Both the position numbers and the translations under genes were made by a program. Below, piece by piece: positions 1 to 8,497 of a stretch of 34,346 nucleotides of DNA. How positions within the stretch are numbered: position 1 is the stretch's first letter; every line of letters begins with the position of its first letter. This stretch comes from Caldithrix sp. (GTDB lineage: Bacteria > Calditrichota > Calditrichia > Calditrichales > Calditrichaceae), in assembly GCA_014730185.1 (NCBI GenBank), contig WJIP01000288.1, positions 1 to 34,346 of the forward strand, given 5' to 3'. The notes below the pieces were generated by a model. That model was not told the DNA's origin and ran no database searches. It worked only from the letters and a program-made list of their open reading frames with translations.

Positions 1-1206
1 CCATTGCGCGTGGATTTGTTACAGGAAAGCCTTAAGCGGCAAAGATCAGTCATAAAACAATTGGTGCAAAATAAACGACAGGGATATACCAAAATTGAAT
101 CGATGACGATGAACAAAACTTTGCCCAATCAATTTACTCTATTATTTGTCGCCGATACCCCTCCCATCGGAAAATATATCGTCGGAATGGTTATCAATCA
201 ACAATCGTTCATTCAAACTGTTTTGGGACCAAAGATTGAAGAGTTCGCCGGACAACAATTTGATTTGGGTATATTCGATGACCGCTCCGGCCGGGAAATT
301 TTTGCATCCGGAAGCTTTTCCATAAATAAGGTCCAGATCAAACGAAAATTGTGGGTGTTTCCCAATCTTTATTTGGGTATCAATTTAAGGGGCCAAACCA
401 TCAGCGAACTCGTCCAAAAACGATTTTACCAAAGTCTGGTTTTTATGGTATTCTTGAATATCATCCTGATCGCCGGTGCAATTTTTCTGTACCGCAGCAT
501 CACCAAAGAAGTGCAACTTGCCCAACTAAAAACCGATTTTGTGGCCAATGTATCGCATGAATTACGTACACCTTTGGCATTAATCCGCATGTATGCCGAA
601 ACCCTATCGCTCGACCGCATCTCTTCAAAAGAAAAACAGATGCATTATTATGATATCATTGAGAAAGAAAGTGAACGGCTTACTCTTTTGGTAAACAATA
701 TTCTTGATTTTTCCCGTATGGAATCCGGTAAGAAAAAATACCAAAATAATCCCGTCGATTTAAACCAAATAACCGCTGATGTGCTTGATATTTATGATTA
801 TAAATTCAAAACCGAACACTTTTCAGTTAAAACATCCCTGGCACAGGAAAAATTGATATTACATGGCGACCGCGATGCCATTACGGAGGCGATTATCAAT
901 ATTCTGGATAACGCCCTTAAATACAGTTCTTCCTCAAAACAAATTAATATTGCGACAGGCAGAGAAAACGGATTTGTGTTTGTTGAGGTGCAGGATTTTG
1001 GCACAGGTATTTCTGCAACTCATCAAAAGAAAATATTTGAAAAATTTTTTAGGGTGGATTCCGGTGATGTACACAAAACCAGAGGCAGCGGATTAGGCTT
1101 AACATTGGTCCAATATATTGTTGAAGCCCATAATGGTGATATTCATCTTAATAGTTCGCCGGGAGAAGGAAGCACATTTAAACTGCGTTTTCCCACAGGC
1201 GTTTAA
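1..1206 (+). CDS. Sensor histidine kinase, 5' end cut by window
   Basis: The frame is open to base 1, so the true start and part of the N-terminal sensor region lie outside the window. The visible protein has about 145 residues of extracytoplasmic sensor sequence, one hydrophobic segment near residues 145-165, and then a HisKA domain with no clear HAMP between them. Numbering from the TTG at base 4, the phospho-acceptor is H185 in SHELRTP. The ATPase domain shows the N box (NILDNALKY), the G1 motif (DFGTGI) and the G2 motif (GSGLGL). These are the hallmarks of an active membrane kinase that phosphorylates a response regulator. The regulator gene starts 19 bases after the stop, so the two are almost certainly cotranscribed. 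The stimulus cannot be read from this sequence. Confidence 0.93.
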   Translation, partial: PLRVDLLQESLKRQRSVIKQLVQNKRQGYTKIESMTMNKTLPNQFTLLFVADTPPIGKYIVGMVINQQSFIQTVLGPKIEEFAGQQFDLGIFDDRSGREIFASGSFSINKVQIKRKLWVFPNLYLGINLRGQTISELVQKRFYQSLVFMVFLNIILIAGAIFLYRSITKEVQLAQLKTDFVANVSHELRTPLALIRMYAETLSLDRISSKEKQMHYYDIIEKESERLTLLVNNILDFSRMESGKKKYQNNPVDLNQITADVLDIYDYKFKTEHFSVKTSLAQEKLILHGDRDAITEAIINILDNALKYSSSSKQINIATGRENGFVFVEVQDFGTGISATHQKKIFEKFFRVDSGDVHKTRGSGLGLTLVQYIVEAHNGDIHLNSSPGEGSTFKLRFPTGV

Positions 1207-1225
1207 ATTATCCGAAAGGAAGGTT

Positions 1226-1909
1226 ATGAAGCGAATATTAATTGTGGAAGATGAAATCCAAATGCAATCCGGTTTACAGGATAATCTGGAATTTGACGGA
1301 TATGAGGTAGAGGCGGTTGCCGATGGTCAGACTGCGATCGATAAAATTTCTACAGAATCTTATGATCTGATCATTCTGGATGTTATGCTTCCGGAAAAAA
1401 GCGGTTTTGATGTATGTAAAGAAACCCGTCAGAAAGGTATTAACACGCCCATTCTGATGCTATCGGCAAAGACGGATGAAATTGATAAAGTGCGTGGATT
1501 AGAATTTGGCGCTGATGATTATGTGGCCAAACCCTTTAGTTTAAGAGAATTACTGGCACGGGTAAAGGCCCTGCTGAGAAGGTCACCCACACTGGATGAG
1601 GAAAATATTCAGTCCGTAAAAATGGGTCTGCTGGAAGTGGACCTAAAGCGATATCAGGCACAAAGAGATGGTAAAGTGGTATCCATGACCCATAAAGAAT
1701 TTGAAATTTTAAAATATTTCCTGGCCCATAAAAATGTTTCCATCAGCCGGGAACAATTATTGAATGATGTGTGGGGCTATCCGGAAGACATTTCTTCTCG
1801 CACTATCGATAATTTTATTGTTAAACTGCGACAAAAGATGGAAAACGACCCTGCCTATCCTCAGCACTTAATCACAGTACACGGCGTTGGATATAAATAC
1901 GTACCATAA
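1226..1909 (+). CDS. OmpR/PhoB-family response regulator
   Basis: A 227-residue DNA-binding response regulator, the partner of the kinase just upstream. The receiver domain (about residues 1-120) has the acidic pair E8/D9, phospho-acceptor D52, S80 and K102 in the usual places. The C-terminal half is a winged helix of the OmpR type, with a recognition-helix region near SSRTIDNFIVKLRQKM and a final VHGVGYKY hairpin. The frame is open further upstream, but the ATG at 1226 is chosen because AAAGGAAGG lies just before it and the receiver fold starts directly with KRILIVEDE. Targets are unknown. The phased repeats directly after the gene are a candidate binding site. Confidence 0.95.
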   Translation: MKRILIVEDEIQMQSGLQDNLEFDGYEVEAVADGQTAIDKISTESYDLIILDVMLPEKSGFDVCKETRQKGINTPILMLSAKTDEIDKVRGLEFGADDYVAKPFSLRELLARVKALLRRSPTLDEENIQSVKMGLLEVDLKRYQAQRDGKVVSMTHKEFEILKYFLAHKNVSISREQLLNDVWGYPEDISSRTIDNFIVKLRQKMENDPAYPQHLITVHGVGYKYVP

Positions 1910-1925
1910 CAAAACCCATGTTTAG

Positions 1926-1955
1926 CTTTTTACATCTTTTTACAAATTATTACAG
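1926..1955 (+). promoter_or_regulatory. Three 10-bp-phased TTTTTACA-like direct repeats
   Basis: TACA occurs at 1931, 1941 and 1951, each preceded by four A/T bases (tttt, tttt, ttat), giving exactly one helical turn between copies. OmpR/PhoB-family regulators commonly bind as tandem dimers to direct repeats spaced 10-11 bp. The repeats lie between such a regulator gene and the secreted-protein gene at 2030. An AT-rich TATATT at 1986-1991 could be a -10 element downstream. The role as an operator is inferred. Confidence 0.4.
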
Positions 1956-2029
1956 TTAAATGACCTTCCATCATTAAAAGCGTTTTATATTATTATGTGA
2001 ATAATTGAACGGTAAGGGAAACAGACCCA

Positions 2030-3100
2030 ATGCATTATAGACAAATGATACAAACAATACTGTTAATATGCTTGTTCGTATCGATAATTCACAGCAAGGA
2101 ATGGAGCCGAATTGTCAATTTACAGGGATTGTGGCGTTTTACGATTGGCGATAACGAAAGATGGGCAGAACCGGCCTTTAATGATAACGGCTGGGATCAA
2201 ATTGAAGTCCCTTCCAACTGGGAAAACCAGGGCTATCCGGGTTATGATGGTTTTGCCTGGTATCGTACAGGTTTTTTATTATCTTCAAATGATGTTGCAA
2301 GCAACAACAATTACATTAGGCTTGGCTTTATTGACGATGCTGACGAGGTATATGTAAACGGCCATTTTATCGGTTTTAAGGGCGCCTTTCCCCCGCATAC
2401 CCAAACCGCTTATCACGAACAACGACTCTATTTTTGCCCTGCTGATTTTTTGCGATCCGATACCGTCAATATTATTGCTGTCAGAGTTTACGACAATTAT
2501 AAGGAAGGCGGCATCATAAGGGGCCAAACGGGAATTTATAAACGTAAGCATCTGCCCCCTTTGGATGTTTCACTTGCGGGATATTGGAAATTTCAGACCG
2601 GGGATTCAATACAATGGAAAAACCCAACATACCAGGATACTCATTGGCAAAAAATTTATGTGCCTCTATGGTGGGAAACGCAGGGTTTTTACCATTATGA
2701 CGGCATCGCCTGGTATCGAAAACGAATCACCATACCTGATAATCTAACCGGACAGGAGTTGATCTTATTGTTGGGACGCATCGATGATTTGGATGAGATT
2801 TTTTTAAACGGGCAGCGCATAGGAGGTACCGCCCATATTCAAAAACGGTTTGACGATAATTATCTGGGGGAATACTACCAGCAGCTTCGGGCTTATTATC
2901 TGCCATCCCATCTATTGAACCGTTATGGTGAAAATACGATTGCCGTGCGGGTTTTTGATGGATTTATCAATGGTGGTATCTATGATATTCCTGTGGGTAT
3001 TACTCAAAAAAACAAATACGAACAATGGCAAAAAGACCATCCGCAATCGCCTCCCGATGATAACTTCCTTAACGAATTGTTACGTTCAATTTTTAATTAG
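2030..3100 (+). CDS. Secreted protein with two tandem GH2-type sugar-binding jelly-roll domains
   Basis: This 356-residue protein starts with a hydrophobic signal peptide (about residues 1-22, ending IIHS), so it is probably exported. The mature part is two homologous units, near residues 30-170 and 182-325. Each carries the pattern LxGxWxF, then W...VPxxWExQG, YDGxAWYR and a later DDxDExxxNGxxIGG segment. This pattern resembles the N-terminal sugar-binding domain of family 2 glycoside hydrolases and related galactose-binding-like folds. No catalytic TIM barrel follows, so it more likely binds carbohydrate or cell-wall material than cleaves it. AAGGGAA precedes the ATG; the in-frame ATG at 2045 is an alternative start. 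It has its own intergenic region after the two-component pair. The precise ligand is unknown. Confidence 0.8.
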   Translation: MHYRQMIQTILLICLFVSIIHSKEWSRIVNLQGLWRFTIGDNERWAEPAFNDNGWDQIEVPSNWENQGYPGYDGFAWYRTGFLLSSNDVASNNNYIRLGFIDDADEVYVNGHFIGFKGAFPPHTQTAYHEQRLYFCPADFLRSDTVNIIAVRVYDNYKEGGIIRGQTGIYKRKHLPPLDVSLAGYWKFQTGDSIQWKNPTYQDTHWQKIYVPLWWETQGFYHYDGIAWYRKRITIPDNLTGQELILLLGRIDDLDEIFLNGQRIGGTAHIQKRFDDNYLGEYYQQLRAYYLPSHLLNRYGENTIAVRVFDGFINGGIYDIPVGITQKNKYEQWQKDHPQSPPDDNFLNELLRSIFN

Positions 3101-3148
3101 AATAAATTCATTAACCGTTCTGGGTAATGATCGAGAAACGGATTGCCG

Positions 3149-3913
3149 TTAGTTGGTTTGCAGTTCCGTATCCATCGTACTGAATATATCTCTAATCAGG
3201 GAGATTGCCTCCGGTTGATCCATAAAGTATGGACTGGTAGCAATGGTAACGGCATCTGCCCTTTTTATCCATTCTCTTATTTTGACTATTTTATAATTGG
3301 TGTTGATATAGTTCATTTCCGCAGCGAAAATGTCCATATCCACATCCAACACGCATGGCCCGGACGGTTGGAGCTCAAAACGAACACTGCTGTCAATCAT
3401 TAATACATCGGTAAATATACCCGTTTGCAGGGCCGGTTGGATAAAATTACCCACATTAAGCATATAATTAGTGTTTTCAAACGCCTTTTTTAAATCAACA
3501 TTTTCAGAGTTCGGATTAAAATAATGAGGCGGTTCACGCATGTCACTGTGCTGATCTATATGCACCAGTTTTGTCCGTGGCTCTATGATATGAGCTTTCC
3601 ATAGCAACCACCAGAAAAAAAAAGCATGATTGTGATTATCAAAAACAAAAATGGGTATCCTAAAATCCTGTAATAGCACAAATTGGTACAGACCGATGCA
3701 CTGTTGTTCAACTTTCTCATCTATTTCAGAAAAGACCACTTTGTCGCCCGATGCAAGATTGCTAAGCTTGCCCCTCTGGAGCGGAGGAACCCAAATGGAT
3801 TTTTGCCTCCTCTTTTCCCAGGAGAAAGCATTATTTCCTACCGGGGATTCAATATAAAATCCTTTATACAAAGTAATGGCATCCGCCATAAGTACTGATA
3901 AGCGATCCGGCAT
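3149..3913 (-). CDS. UPF0489 family protein
   Basis: A 254-residue protein recognised as UPF0489 (the family of human C5orf22) by FDNHNHAF near the middle, HIDQHSDM, the DVDMDIF motif, and ATSPYF followed by DQPEAI near the C-terminus. The Asp/His-rich motifs resemble a metal-binding arginase-like fold, but no reaction is established for the family. No signal peptide or membrane segment is seen, so it is probably cytoplasmic. The gene stands alone on the minus strand and converges on the sugar-binding protein gene. The annotated ATG may not be the real beginning: the same frame stays open and protein-like for about 40 codons further upstream, with no ATG, GTG or TTG in that stretch. Confidence 0.8.
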   Translation of the reverse strand: MPDRLSVLMADAITLYKGFYIESPVGNNAFSWEKRRQKSIWVPPLQRGKLSNLASGDKVVFSEIDEKVEQQCIGLYQFVLLQDFRIPIFVFDNHNHAFFFWWLLWKAHIIEPRTKLVHIDQHSDMREPPHYFNPNSENVDLKKAFENTNYMLNVGNFIQPALQTGIFTDVLMIDSSVRFELQPSGPCVLDVDMDIFAAEMNYINTNYKIVKIREWIKRADAVTIATSPYFMDQPEAISLIRDIFSTMDTELQTN

Positions 3914-4057
3914 TGTCAGAATATATTGTTCCGTTCGATAAATTTCAATGCGTTCGTATACAACACCATAGTAGTAAAGTGAAGGATAATTTGATGCGGG
4001 TCTGGCATTATATCCAGTCCCTGGAAAAATGATTCAATAAACTACAAACGGAGGCAT
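3914..4057 (-). other. Upstream in-frame extension of the UPF0489 gene, interrupted by TGA
   Basis: Reading the minus strand in the frame of the UPF0489 gene, codons from 4033 down to 3914 are all open and give a plausible peptide rich in Tyr, Pro and Ile (for example PGTGYNARP and YYYGVVYERIEIY). An in-frame ATG lies at 4057, but a TGA at 4036-4034 separates it from this stretch after seven codons. Possible explanations are a recent nonsense mutation, a sequencing error, a rare start codon (CTG at 3919, or ATT/ATC near 4033), or chance. No selenocysteine element was identified. The rest of the 209-base gap up to 4122 shows nothing clear. Confidence 0.35.
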
Positions 4058-4122
4058 TTATTTTACAGGATGTGCACTATTCCCTCATATTTATTTTAGA
4101 AAAATAATAGCGGTACATTAGA

Positions 4123-4512
4123 TTACATGGGTACGCACTTATATCCATAGTTAATGACACCACTGCTGCCATCATCAAAAATGCGTCGAAACTCTACCTG
4201 CATCTTCATTCCGCTCTTTAACTCATTTATATTACAATCGGTAATCTGGCTCAATATTCGTACGCCCTCTTTTAATTCAACAATACCTACGGCAAATGGC
4301 GCCTGATTTACAAAACGGCTGGAGGCAACCCGTATTACTGAATAGGTAATCAATGTCCCCTCGCGACTCAGATTTATGGAATCAAAATCCTGGTTTTGAC
4401 ATTTTGGGCATATAAGTCTCATTGGAAATACAATATAACCGCATGATTTACATTTCCCGGCCTCCAACTTGTATCGATGTTTTATTTCACGCCAATATTC
4501 TGGTATAGCCAT
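4123..4512 (-). CDS. DUF35 Zn-ribbon/OB-fold protein (thiolase/HMG-CoA synthase partner)
   Basis: About 129 residues from the ATG at 4512. Two CxxC pairs (CKSCG and CPKCQ) form a rubredoxin-like Zn ribbon after an N-terminal helix (PEYWREIKHRYKLEAGKC). An OB-fold follows (GTLITYSVIRVA, APFAVGIVEL, GMKMQVEFRRI). This is the DUF35 family, called Zn-ribbon OB-fold or acyl-CoA-associated protein. In archaea a member bridges acetoacetyl-CoA thiolase and HMG-CoA synthase and shares a CoA-binding site with them. Its ATG overlaps the thiolase stop by one base (TGATG), so translation is probably coupled and the stoichiometry shared. An ATG 30 bases upstream would place the start inside the thiolase gene and lacks family support. 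Confidence 0.9.
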   Translation of the reverse strand: MAIPEYWREIKHRYKLEAGKCKSCGYIVFPMRLICPKCQNQDFDSINLSREGTLITYSVIRVASSRFVNQAPFAVGIVELKEGVRILSQITDCNINELKSGMKMQVEFRRIFDDGSSGVINYGYKCVPM

Positions 4513-5672
4513 CAGACCGCCTCCAATATATGAACCAAGCAACTTCCCCCGCTGCCACCCATGTTCTGGGTCAGACCAACACGGGCATTTTTTACCTGTC
4601 TTTCGCCTGCTTGCTCCCTGAGCTGGGTGACAATTTCCACAATCTGGGCAATTCCCGTGGCTCCAACGGGATGCCCTTTCGCTTTTAATCCACCACTCGT
4701 ATTAACCGGCATGGGTCCGTCAAATCGGGTCTTGCCGGAGGCAGCAGCATTGCCCCCTTTACCTTTGGGAAATAGACCCAAAGCTTCGAGAATACAGATT
4801 TCAGCGATTGTAAAACAATCGTGTACTTCGAACAGATCGATATCATCAATTTTTTTCCCGCTCATCTTCAATGCGGTAATACCCGCTTTTTCCACTGCTG
4901 ATAACGCAGTGATATCCTCTCTACTATGTAAGGCCATGGTATCTGTGGCATGGCCTAATCCGCTAATCCGGATTTGGGGATGAAGTTTTAACTGCCGGGC
5001 TTTTTCGGCTGAACATAAAATAACAGCTGCTGCTCCGTCGGTAATGGGTGAACAGTCTAAAATATGTAGCGGATCAGCAATTACAACCGAATTTAAAACC
5101 GCATCCACATTTATTTTTTGTGGAAACTGCGCCATCGAATTCATAGAACCGTGTAGATGGTTTTTAACTGCAACTTCCGCCAATTGTTGTTCGGTTGTAC
5201 CATATTTATCCATGTGCATACGGGCGATCATAGCGTATAAACCGGGAAAAGTCACGCCCTGGTACACTTCATAGGCATAATCTGCAGCACTGGCCAGGGC
5301 TAATGTAGCGCCATCCGTATCCACATCTGTCATTTTTTCTACCCCGCCGGCAAGCACTATCTCACTCGTCCCTGACATAATATCAAGACAGGCCATCTTC
5401 ATCGCCAAACCTCCAGAGGCACAAGCCGACTCCACCCGGGTTGAAGGTATGGATCCCACACCCAAATAATCAGCCAGCAGAGCTGCCAGGTGTTCCTGGT
5501 TATTGAATAAACCAGGCGACATACTGCCCACATACATAGAATCGATATGATCCACACCGGAATCTTTGATAGCATGCAGAGCAGATTCCACAAATATATC
5601 TCTCAAAGATTGCTCCCAGAGCTCTCCCCAACGGCTCAGCCCAATTCCGATTACAGCAATATCTTGTTGCAA
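4512..5672 (-). CDS. SCP2-type thiolase, probable acetoacetyl-CoA thiolase
   Basis: About 386 residues of the lipid-transfer/SCP2-like thiolase group. The nucleophile is the Cys in [13 protein letters not shown]. The catalytic His residues lie in [10 protein letters not shown] and in [14 protein letters not shown]. The C-terminal loop is [12 protein letters not shown] rather than the CxG motif of classical thiolases, as in archaeal enzymes. The expected reaction is condensation of two acetyl-CoA to acetoacetyl-CoA, which is passed to the neighbouring HMG-CoA synthase. The chosen TTG start at 5672 has GAGGAGG five bases upstream. A TTG at 5690 is also in frame but would put that ribosome site inside the gene. 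It lies 23 bases after the synthase stop and overlaps the DUF35 gene. Another 3-ketoacyl-CoA substrate is possible. Confidence 0.9.
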   Translation of the reverse strand: MQQDIAVIGIGLSRWGELWEQSLRDIFVESALHAIKDSGVDHIDSMYVGSMSPGLFNNQEHLAALLADYLGVGSIPSTRVESACASGGLAMKMACLDIMSGTSEIVLAGGVEKMTDVDTDGATLALASAADYAYEVYQGVTFPGLYAMIARMHMDKYGTTEQQLAEVAVKNHLHGSMNSMAQFPQKINVDAVLNSVVIADPLHILDCSPITDGAAAVILCSAEKARQLKLHPQIRISGLGHATDTMALHSREDITALSAVEKAGITALKMSGKKIDDIDLFEVHDCFTIAEICILEALGLFPKGKGGNAAASGKTRFDGPMPVNTSGGLKAKGHPVGATGIAQIVEIVTQLREQAGERQVKNARVGLTQNMGGSGGSCLVHILEAV

Positions 5673-5695
5673 TTCATCCTCCTCTGCCAAAACGA

Positions 5696-6745
5696 TTAAC
5701 TGGCATTGCTGCGAATTTTCCCTCTGAATTTTGCATACTGACCATAATCAAGATAAAATTTTTCTCCATGTATTTGATCCCAGGTGTACAAAATTTTTTT
5801 TCGCATTTTTTCGATATCCTTGGTCACCCGCCAAACAAATCCATCACTGCCGGCCCCGGATCCATACGACACCATAAGTATCAGATCTCCCGGTTTGGCA
5901 ACATCCAACACAGCGGCTAAACCTAAAGGGGAAGAACCGGAATAGGTATTGCCAATGTAAGGACATAGAAGGCCTTGTTTAAGCTGATCCTCGGTAAAAC
6001 CCAATTTTTTCCCGGCTCGCAAGGGAAATTTACCGTTGGGTTGATGGAAAACGGCATACCCAAAATCAGACGCCTGTAGGCCCGTCTTTTTCATTATAAA
6101 ATTAGCACAGTTTAAAACATGCTTAAAATAGGCAGGCTCACCCGTAAAACGTCCGGCGTGCTGGGGATAAAATTCGTGCTCACGTCGCCAGAAATCTGGA
6201 GTGTCAGACATATGTGAATAAGTTTCCAAACATTCGGCCACGGGTTGCTCTTTCCCCATAATAAATGCCGCGGCACCAGCCGATGCCGTGTATTCCAGAG
6301 CATCGCCCGGTGCGCCCTGAGATGTATCGGCCCCGATAGCCAATGCATAGGACATTTGCTGGGCCTCAACCATATTCAGAGTGACAAACATGGCCTCCGA
6401 ACCCGCTTTGCAGGCAAATTCAAAATCAGCGCAATGCGCATCCGGCGTAGCTCCGATAGCTTCGGCAACGGTTGTCCCCGTTGGCTTTACGGCATATGGA
6501 TGAGATTCGGAACCGACATAGACAGCTTGAATCGTCTCCGGATCAATACCGCCGCCAAAAACTGCACGTCGTGCGGCCTCAACGGACATCGTAATGGTAT
6601 CCTGATCCGGCGCCGGGACTGACTTTTCCTGAACGAATAAACCCTTTTTTATTACTGTTGCATCAAAACCCCATTGTGCCGCAATATCTTCCACTTTAAT
6701 GCGATATCGGGGTACGTATGATGCGTAACTGACAATACCGGTCAT
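5696..6745 (-). CDS. Hydroxymethylglutaryl-CoA synthase, archaeal type
   Basis: A 349-residue protein of the size and sequence style of archaeal HMG-CoA synthases, from the start ([20 protein letters not shown]) through to the C-terminal [11 protein letters not shown]. The catalytic triad is in place: E80 ([11 protein letters not shown]), C112 (FACKAGSEA) and H234 (FHQPNGKFP). The enzyme condenses acetyl-CoA with acetoacetyl-CoA to HMG-CoA, the entry to the mevalonate pathway, although HMG-CoA metabolism can also serve acyl degradation. No HMG-CoA reductase or lyase is in the window, so the fate of HMG-CoA is open. It is followed by thiolase and DUF35 in the order known from archaea. The start follows dodecin by 76 bases and its ribosome site is weak. 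Confidence 0.92.
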   Translation of the reverse strand: MTGIVSYASYVPRYRIKVEDIAAQWGFDATVIKKGLFVQEKSVPAPDQDTITMSVEAARRAVFGGGIDPETIQAVYVGSESHPYAVKPTGTTVAEAIGATPDAHCADFEFACKAGSEAMFVTLNMVEAQQMSYALAIGADTSQGAPGDALEYTASAGAAAFIMGKEQPVAECLETYSHMSDTPDFWRREHEFYPQHAGRFTGEPAYFKHVLNCANFIMKKTGLQASDFGYAVFHQPNGKFPLRAGKKLGFTEDQLKQGLLCPYIGNTYSGSSPLGLAAVLDVAKPGDLILMVSYGSGAGSDGFVWRVTKDIEKMRKKILYTWDQIHGEKFYLDYGQYAKFRGKIRSNAS

Positions 6746-6821
6746 AATAAGGCCCCATAAGTTTTTATTTGTATGCCTTAATTGGAAAACGATTTAGGTA
6801 AATAGTAATCCTTTAATACTG

Positions 6822-7034
6822 TTATGATTTTTTGAATTTAAAGGACAAACTAAGCTTTACCCTGTATGCCGTAATTTTACCGTTTTCGATTTTTACATCC
6901 TGAGTGATCACTTCGGCAATGCGTATATCCTCTAAGCTCTCGCTGGCTAATTCAACGGCTCGGTTGGCGGCATCTTCCCATGAAACATCACTGGTACCGA
7001 TAACCTCAATGACTTTATAAACGCTACCTGGCAT
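6822..7034 (-). CDS. Dodecin family flavin-binding protein
   Basis: A 70-residue protein matching dodecin: MPGSVYKVIEVIGTS, then SWEDAANRAVELAS on the single helix, and VKIENGKITAYRVKLSLSF as the closing strands. Dodecins form hollow dodecamers that store and protect riboflavin, FMN or FAD, and some also bind CoA. The ATG is firm: a perfect AGGAGG lies four bases upstream. It is the first gene of a minus-strand series followed by HMG-CoA synthase (76-base gap), so it may be cotranscribed with the acyl-CoA module, although a separate promoter in the gap cannot be excluded. A role linked to the CoA-using neighbours is speculative. Confidence 0.92.
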   Translation of the reverse strand: MPGSVYKVIEVIGTSDVSWEDAANRAVELASESLEDIRIAEVITQDVKIENGKITAYRVKLSLSFKFKKS

Positions 7035-7561
7035 AAATCCTCCTATCGTTACTTATAAAATATGTTTATTACTTTTCCCCTTTATGATTTATTTGGTTTG
7101 ACCTTTACAGTAATCCCATAACTTAAATGCAAAATGGTACCCATTTTTTATTAGCTACGTTGTATTTGATCATGCTCAATATAATTACTCTGTAATGGGC
7201 AAACTTTAGTAATCGAAACTTCAAAATAATTCTATCAGAAAAACGTCTTGCCGTCTTGCCTTTAGTAGGAGATTGAGCATTAAAATCAGGAGTTGCCAGT
7301 TGTTTTACAGAGTTGAAAGGGATATCAGATGTTTTCGTCCTGCTTTATTCATTCAGGGCTCAAAGACCGTATCCATGATATGAGGAGTATTAGGTCATCG
7401 CTTCAATACCTACCTTGAAAAGAATTCGAGACATATGATCTTTTGAATTTGGTCAATTCGACGCATAAAATATATGACGCCGGTAGGAATATGTCAATAA
7501 TTATTTTAAATAGTTGATATTTATACGGGGATCACAATGAGGAAAGTAAAGGACTTAATTT
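7035..7561. other. Intergenic region, no supported gene
   Basis: All frames on both strands are broken by frequent stops, and no known protein family was recognised in the translations. The part nearest 7035 must hold the promoter of dodecin on the minus strand; a weak candidate there (TTGCAT, 17 bases, TGTAAA) is not convincing. No tRNA-like fold, terminal repeat or target-site duplication was seen. It may be decayed sequence. Confidence 0.5.
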
Positions 7562-7637
7562 TTCATCTGGATCAACCCGGAAAGCGTAAAATGAATTCAA
7601 CGCTTTTCATTCGCCGGTTGAATTTCGTGCAGATGAA
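7562..7637. repeat. Three-segment imperfect palindrome
   Basis: Three nested arm pairs lie in register. TTCATCTG (7562-7569) pairs with CAGATGAA (7630-7637). CAACCcGG (7573-7580) pairs with CCGGTTG (7614-7620) with one bulged base. AAAGCGT (7581-7587) pairs with ACGCTTT (7600-7606) around a 12-base loop. The element sits eight bases past the 3' end of the lipoprotein gene, so it could be a 3'-UTR hairpin that stabilises or ends the receptor/lipoprotein transcript. It has no U-run typical of an intrinsic terminator. A small mobile or REP-like palindrome is an alternative. Confidence 0.5.
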
Positions 7638-7645
7638 TTAATACT

Positions 7646-8497
7646 CTAATTTTCCAATACGTTGACCGATAAGAGGGCAGATTCCTGTTTGAAGGGTATT
7701 TTAAGATACTCGGAGGTAAAATTGTAAACATCGTCCCCTAAGGTGGATATGAGCTCCTGTGGTATTGTATTTTTATGTTCCACAATGATATATGGCAAAA
7801 TTTCGTACTCGCCCTTTTCAAAAAAGCCCGATGTAAACTGATAGGCCATGCGCCATTCGGTTTCTTCGGTTATTAATTCATCTCTTATTAAGGTGTTAGT
7901 TCCTCTCAACAATATAGCCTGTGATAATGGTTCACCTCTCTTTTTGATAACAATACAACTTGTACCGCCCGTATCCGGCCGCTTATAGGTTGAGACTTTG
8001 ACACTATCCACAACGTTTTGCAACGTCACGGTGAAATAAATAGGATCTTTATAGGTATTTTCAATTGTATTTGGCGTTACAGTAGTTTTAATGGTAATCA
8101 TTTTCTGTAAATATTGGGGCGTAATCAGTTCACCACTTTGATTCACCTCTCCGAAACCTCTCTGCAATTCACCATCGCGAATCAAAACGGATACACTCGA
8201 GAGTTCAAAATTAGCCAGAAAAAAATATAGATTATAAATTCCGTTTAATCCATTTCCCGGCTGGTTAGTTGGATCCGGGATTTTCAATGCAAAATTACCT
8301 TTATCGTTGGTCCAGGTTAGTTTATTAAAACCTTCCAGCCACACTGCTACACTGTCTCGGCTGGACTCGTCACTTAATATGATGCGCCCGCTCAGATCAT
8401 TATTGACACCTGACTCAACCTCATCATCATTGAACAGGAAATTTTCCGTGCAGGCAGATATCAATAAAGCAAACATTATAAACCAAATTTTTTGCAT
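7646..8497 (-). CDS. Outer-membrane lipoprotein, partner of the TonB receptor
   Basis: A 283-residue lipoprotein with signal sequence MQKIWFIMFALLISAC; the lipobox ends at C16, which would be lipidated. The segment after the Cys is acidic and flexible (NDDEVESGVNND). A carboxypeptidase-regulatory or Ig-like beta domain follows (LSGRIILSDESSRDSVAVWLEG, then TNDKGNFAL). The remainder is beta-rich with no recognised family. Its ATG overlaps the stop of the upstream receptor gene (TAATG), which points to coupled translation and a joint function at the outer membrane, for instance as a surface-exposed substrate-binding partner. It does not look like SusD: it is too short and lacks the TPR-like helices. 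The substrate is unknown. Confidence 0.82.
   Translation of the reverse strand: MQKIWFIMFALLISACTENFLFNDDEVESGVNNDLSGRIILSDESSRDSVAVWLEGFNKLTWTNDKGNFALKIPDPTNQPGNGLNGIYNLYFFLANFELSSVSVLIRDGELQRGFGEVNQSGELITPQYLQKMITIKTTVTPNTIENTYKDPIYFTVTLQNVVDSVKVSTYKRPDTGGTSCIVIKKRGEPLSQAILLRGTNTLIRDELITEETEWRMAYQFTSGFFEKGEYEILPYIIVEHKNTIPQELISTLGDDVYNFTSEYLKIPFKQESALLSVNVLEN

Noticed and set aside
7035-7561. Possible decayed transposase in the gene-free stretch
   Set aside because: Translations on both strands gave no catalytic motif or similarity I could recognise, and no terminal repeats were seen.
7537-7641. A 34-codon open frame starting MRKVKDLIF on the plus strand
   Set aside because: Its ribosome site is weak, it overlaps the palindrome at 7562-7637 almost entirely, and it has no recognisable family or partner.
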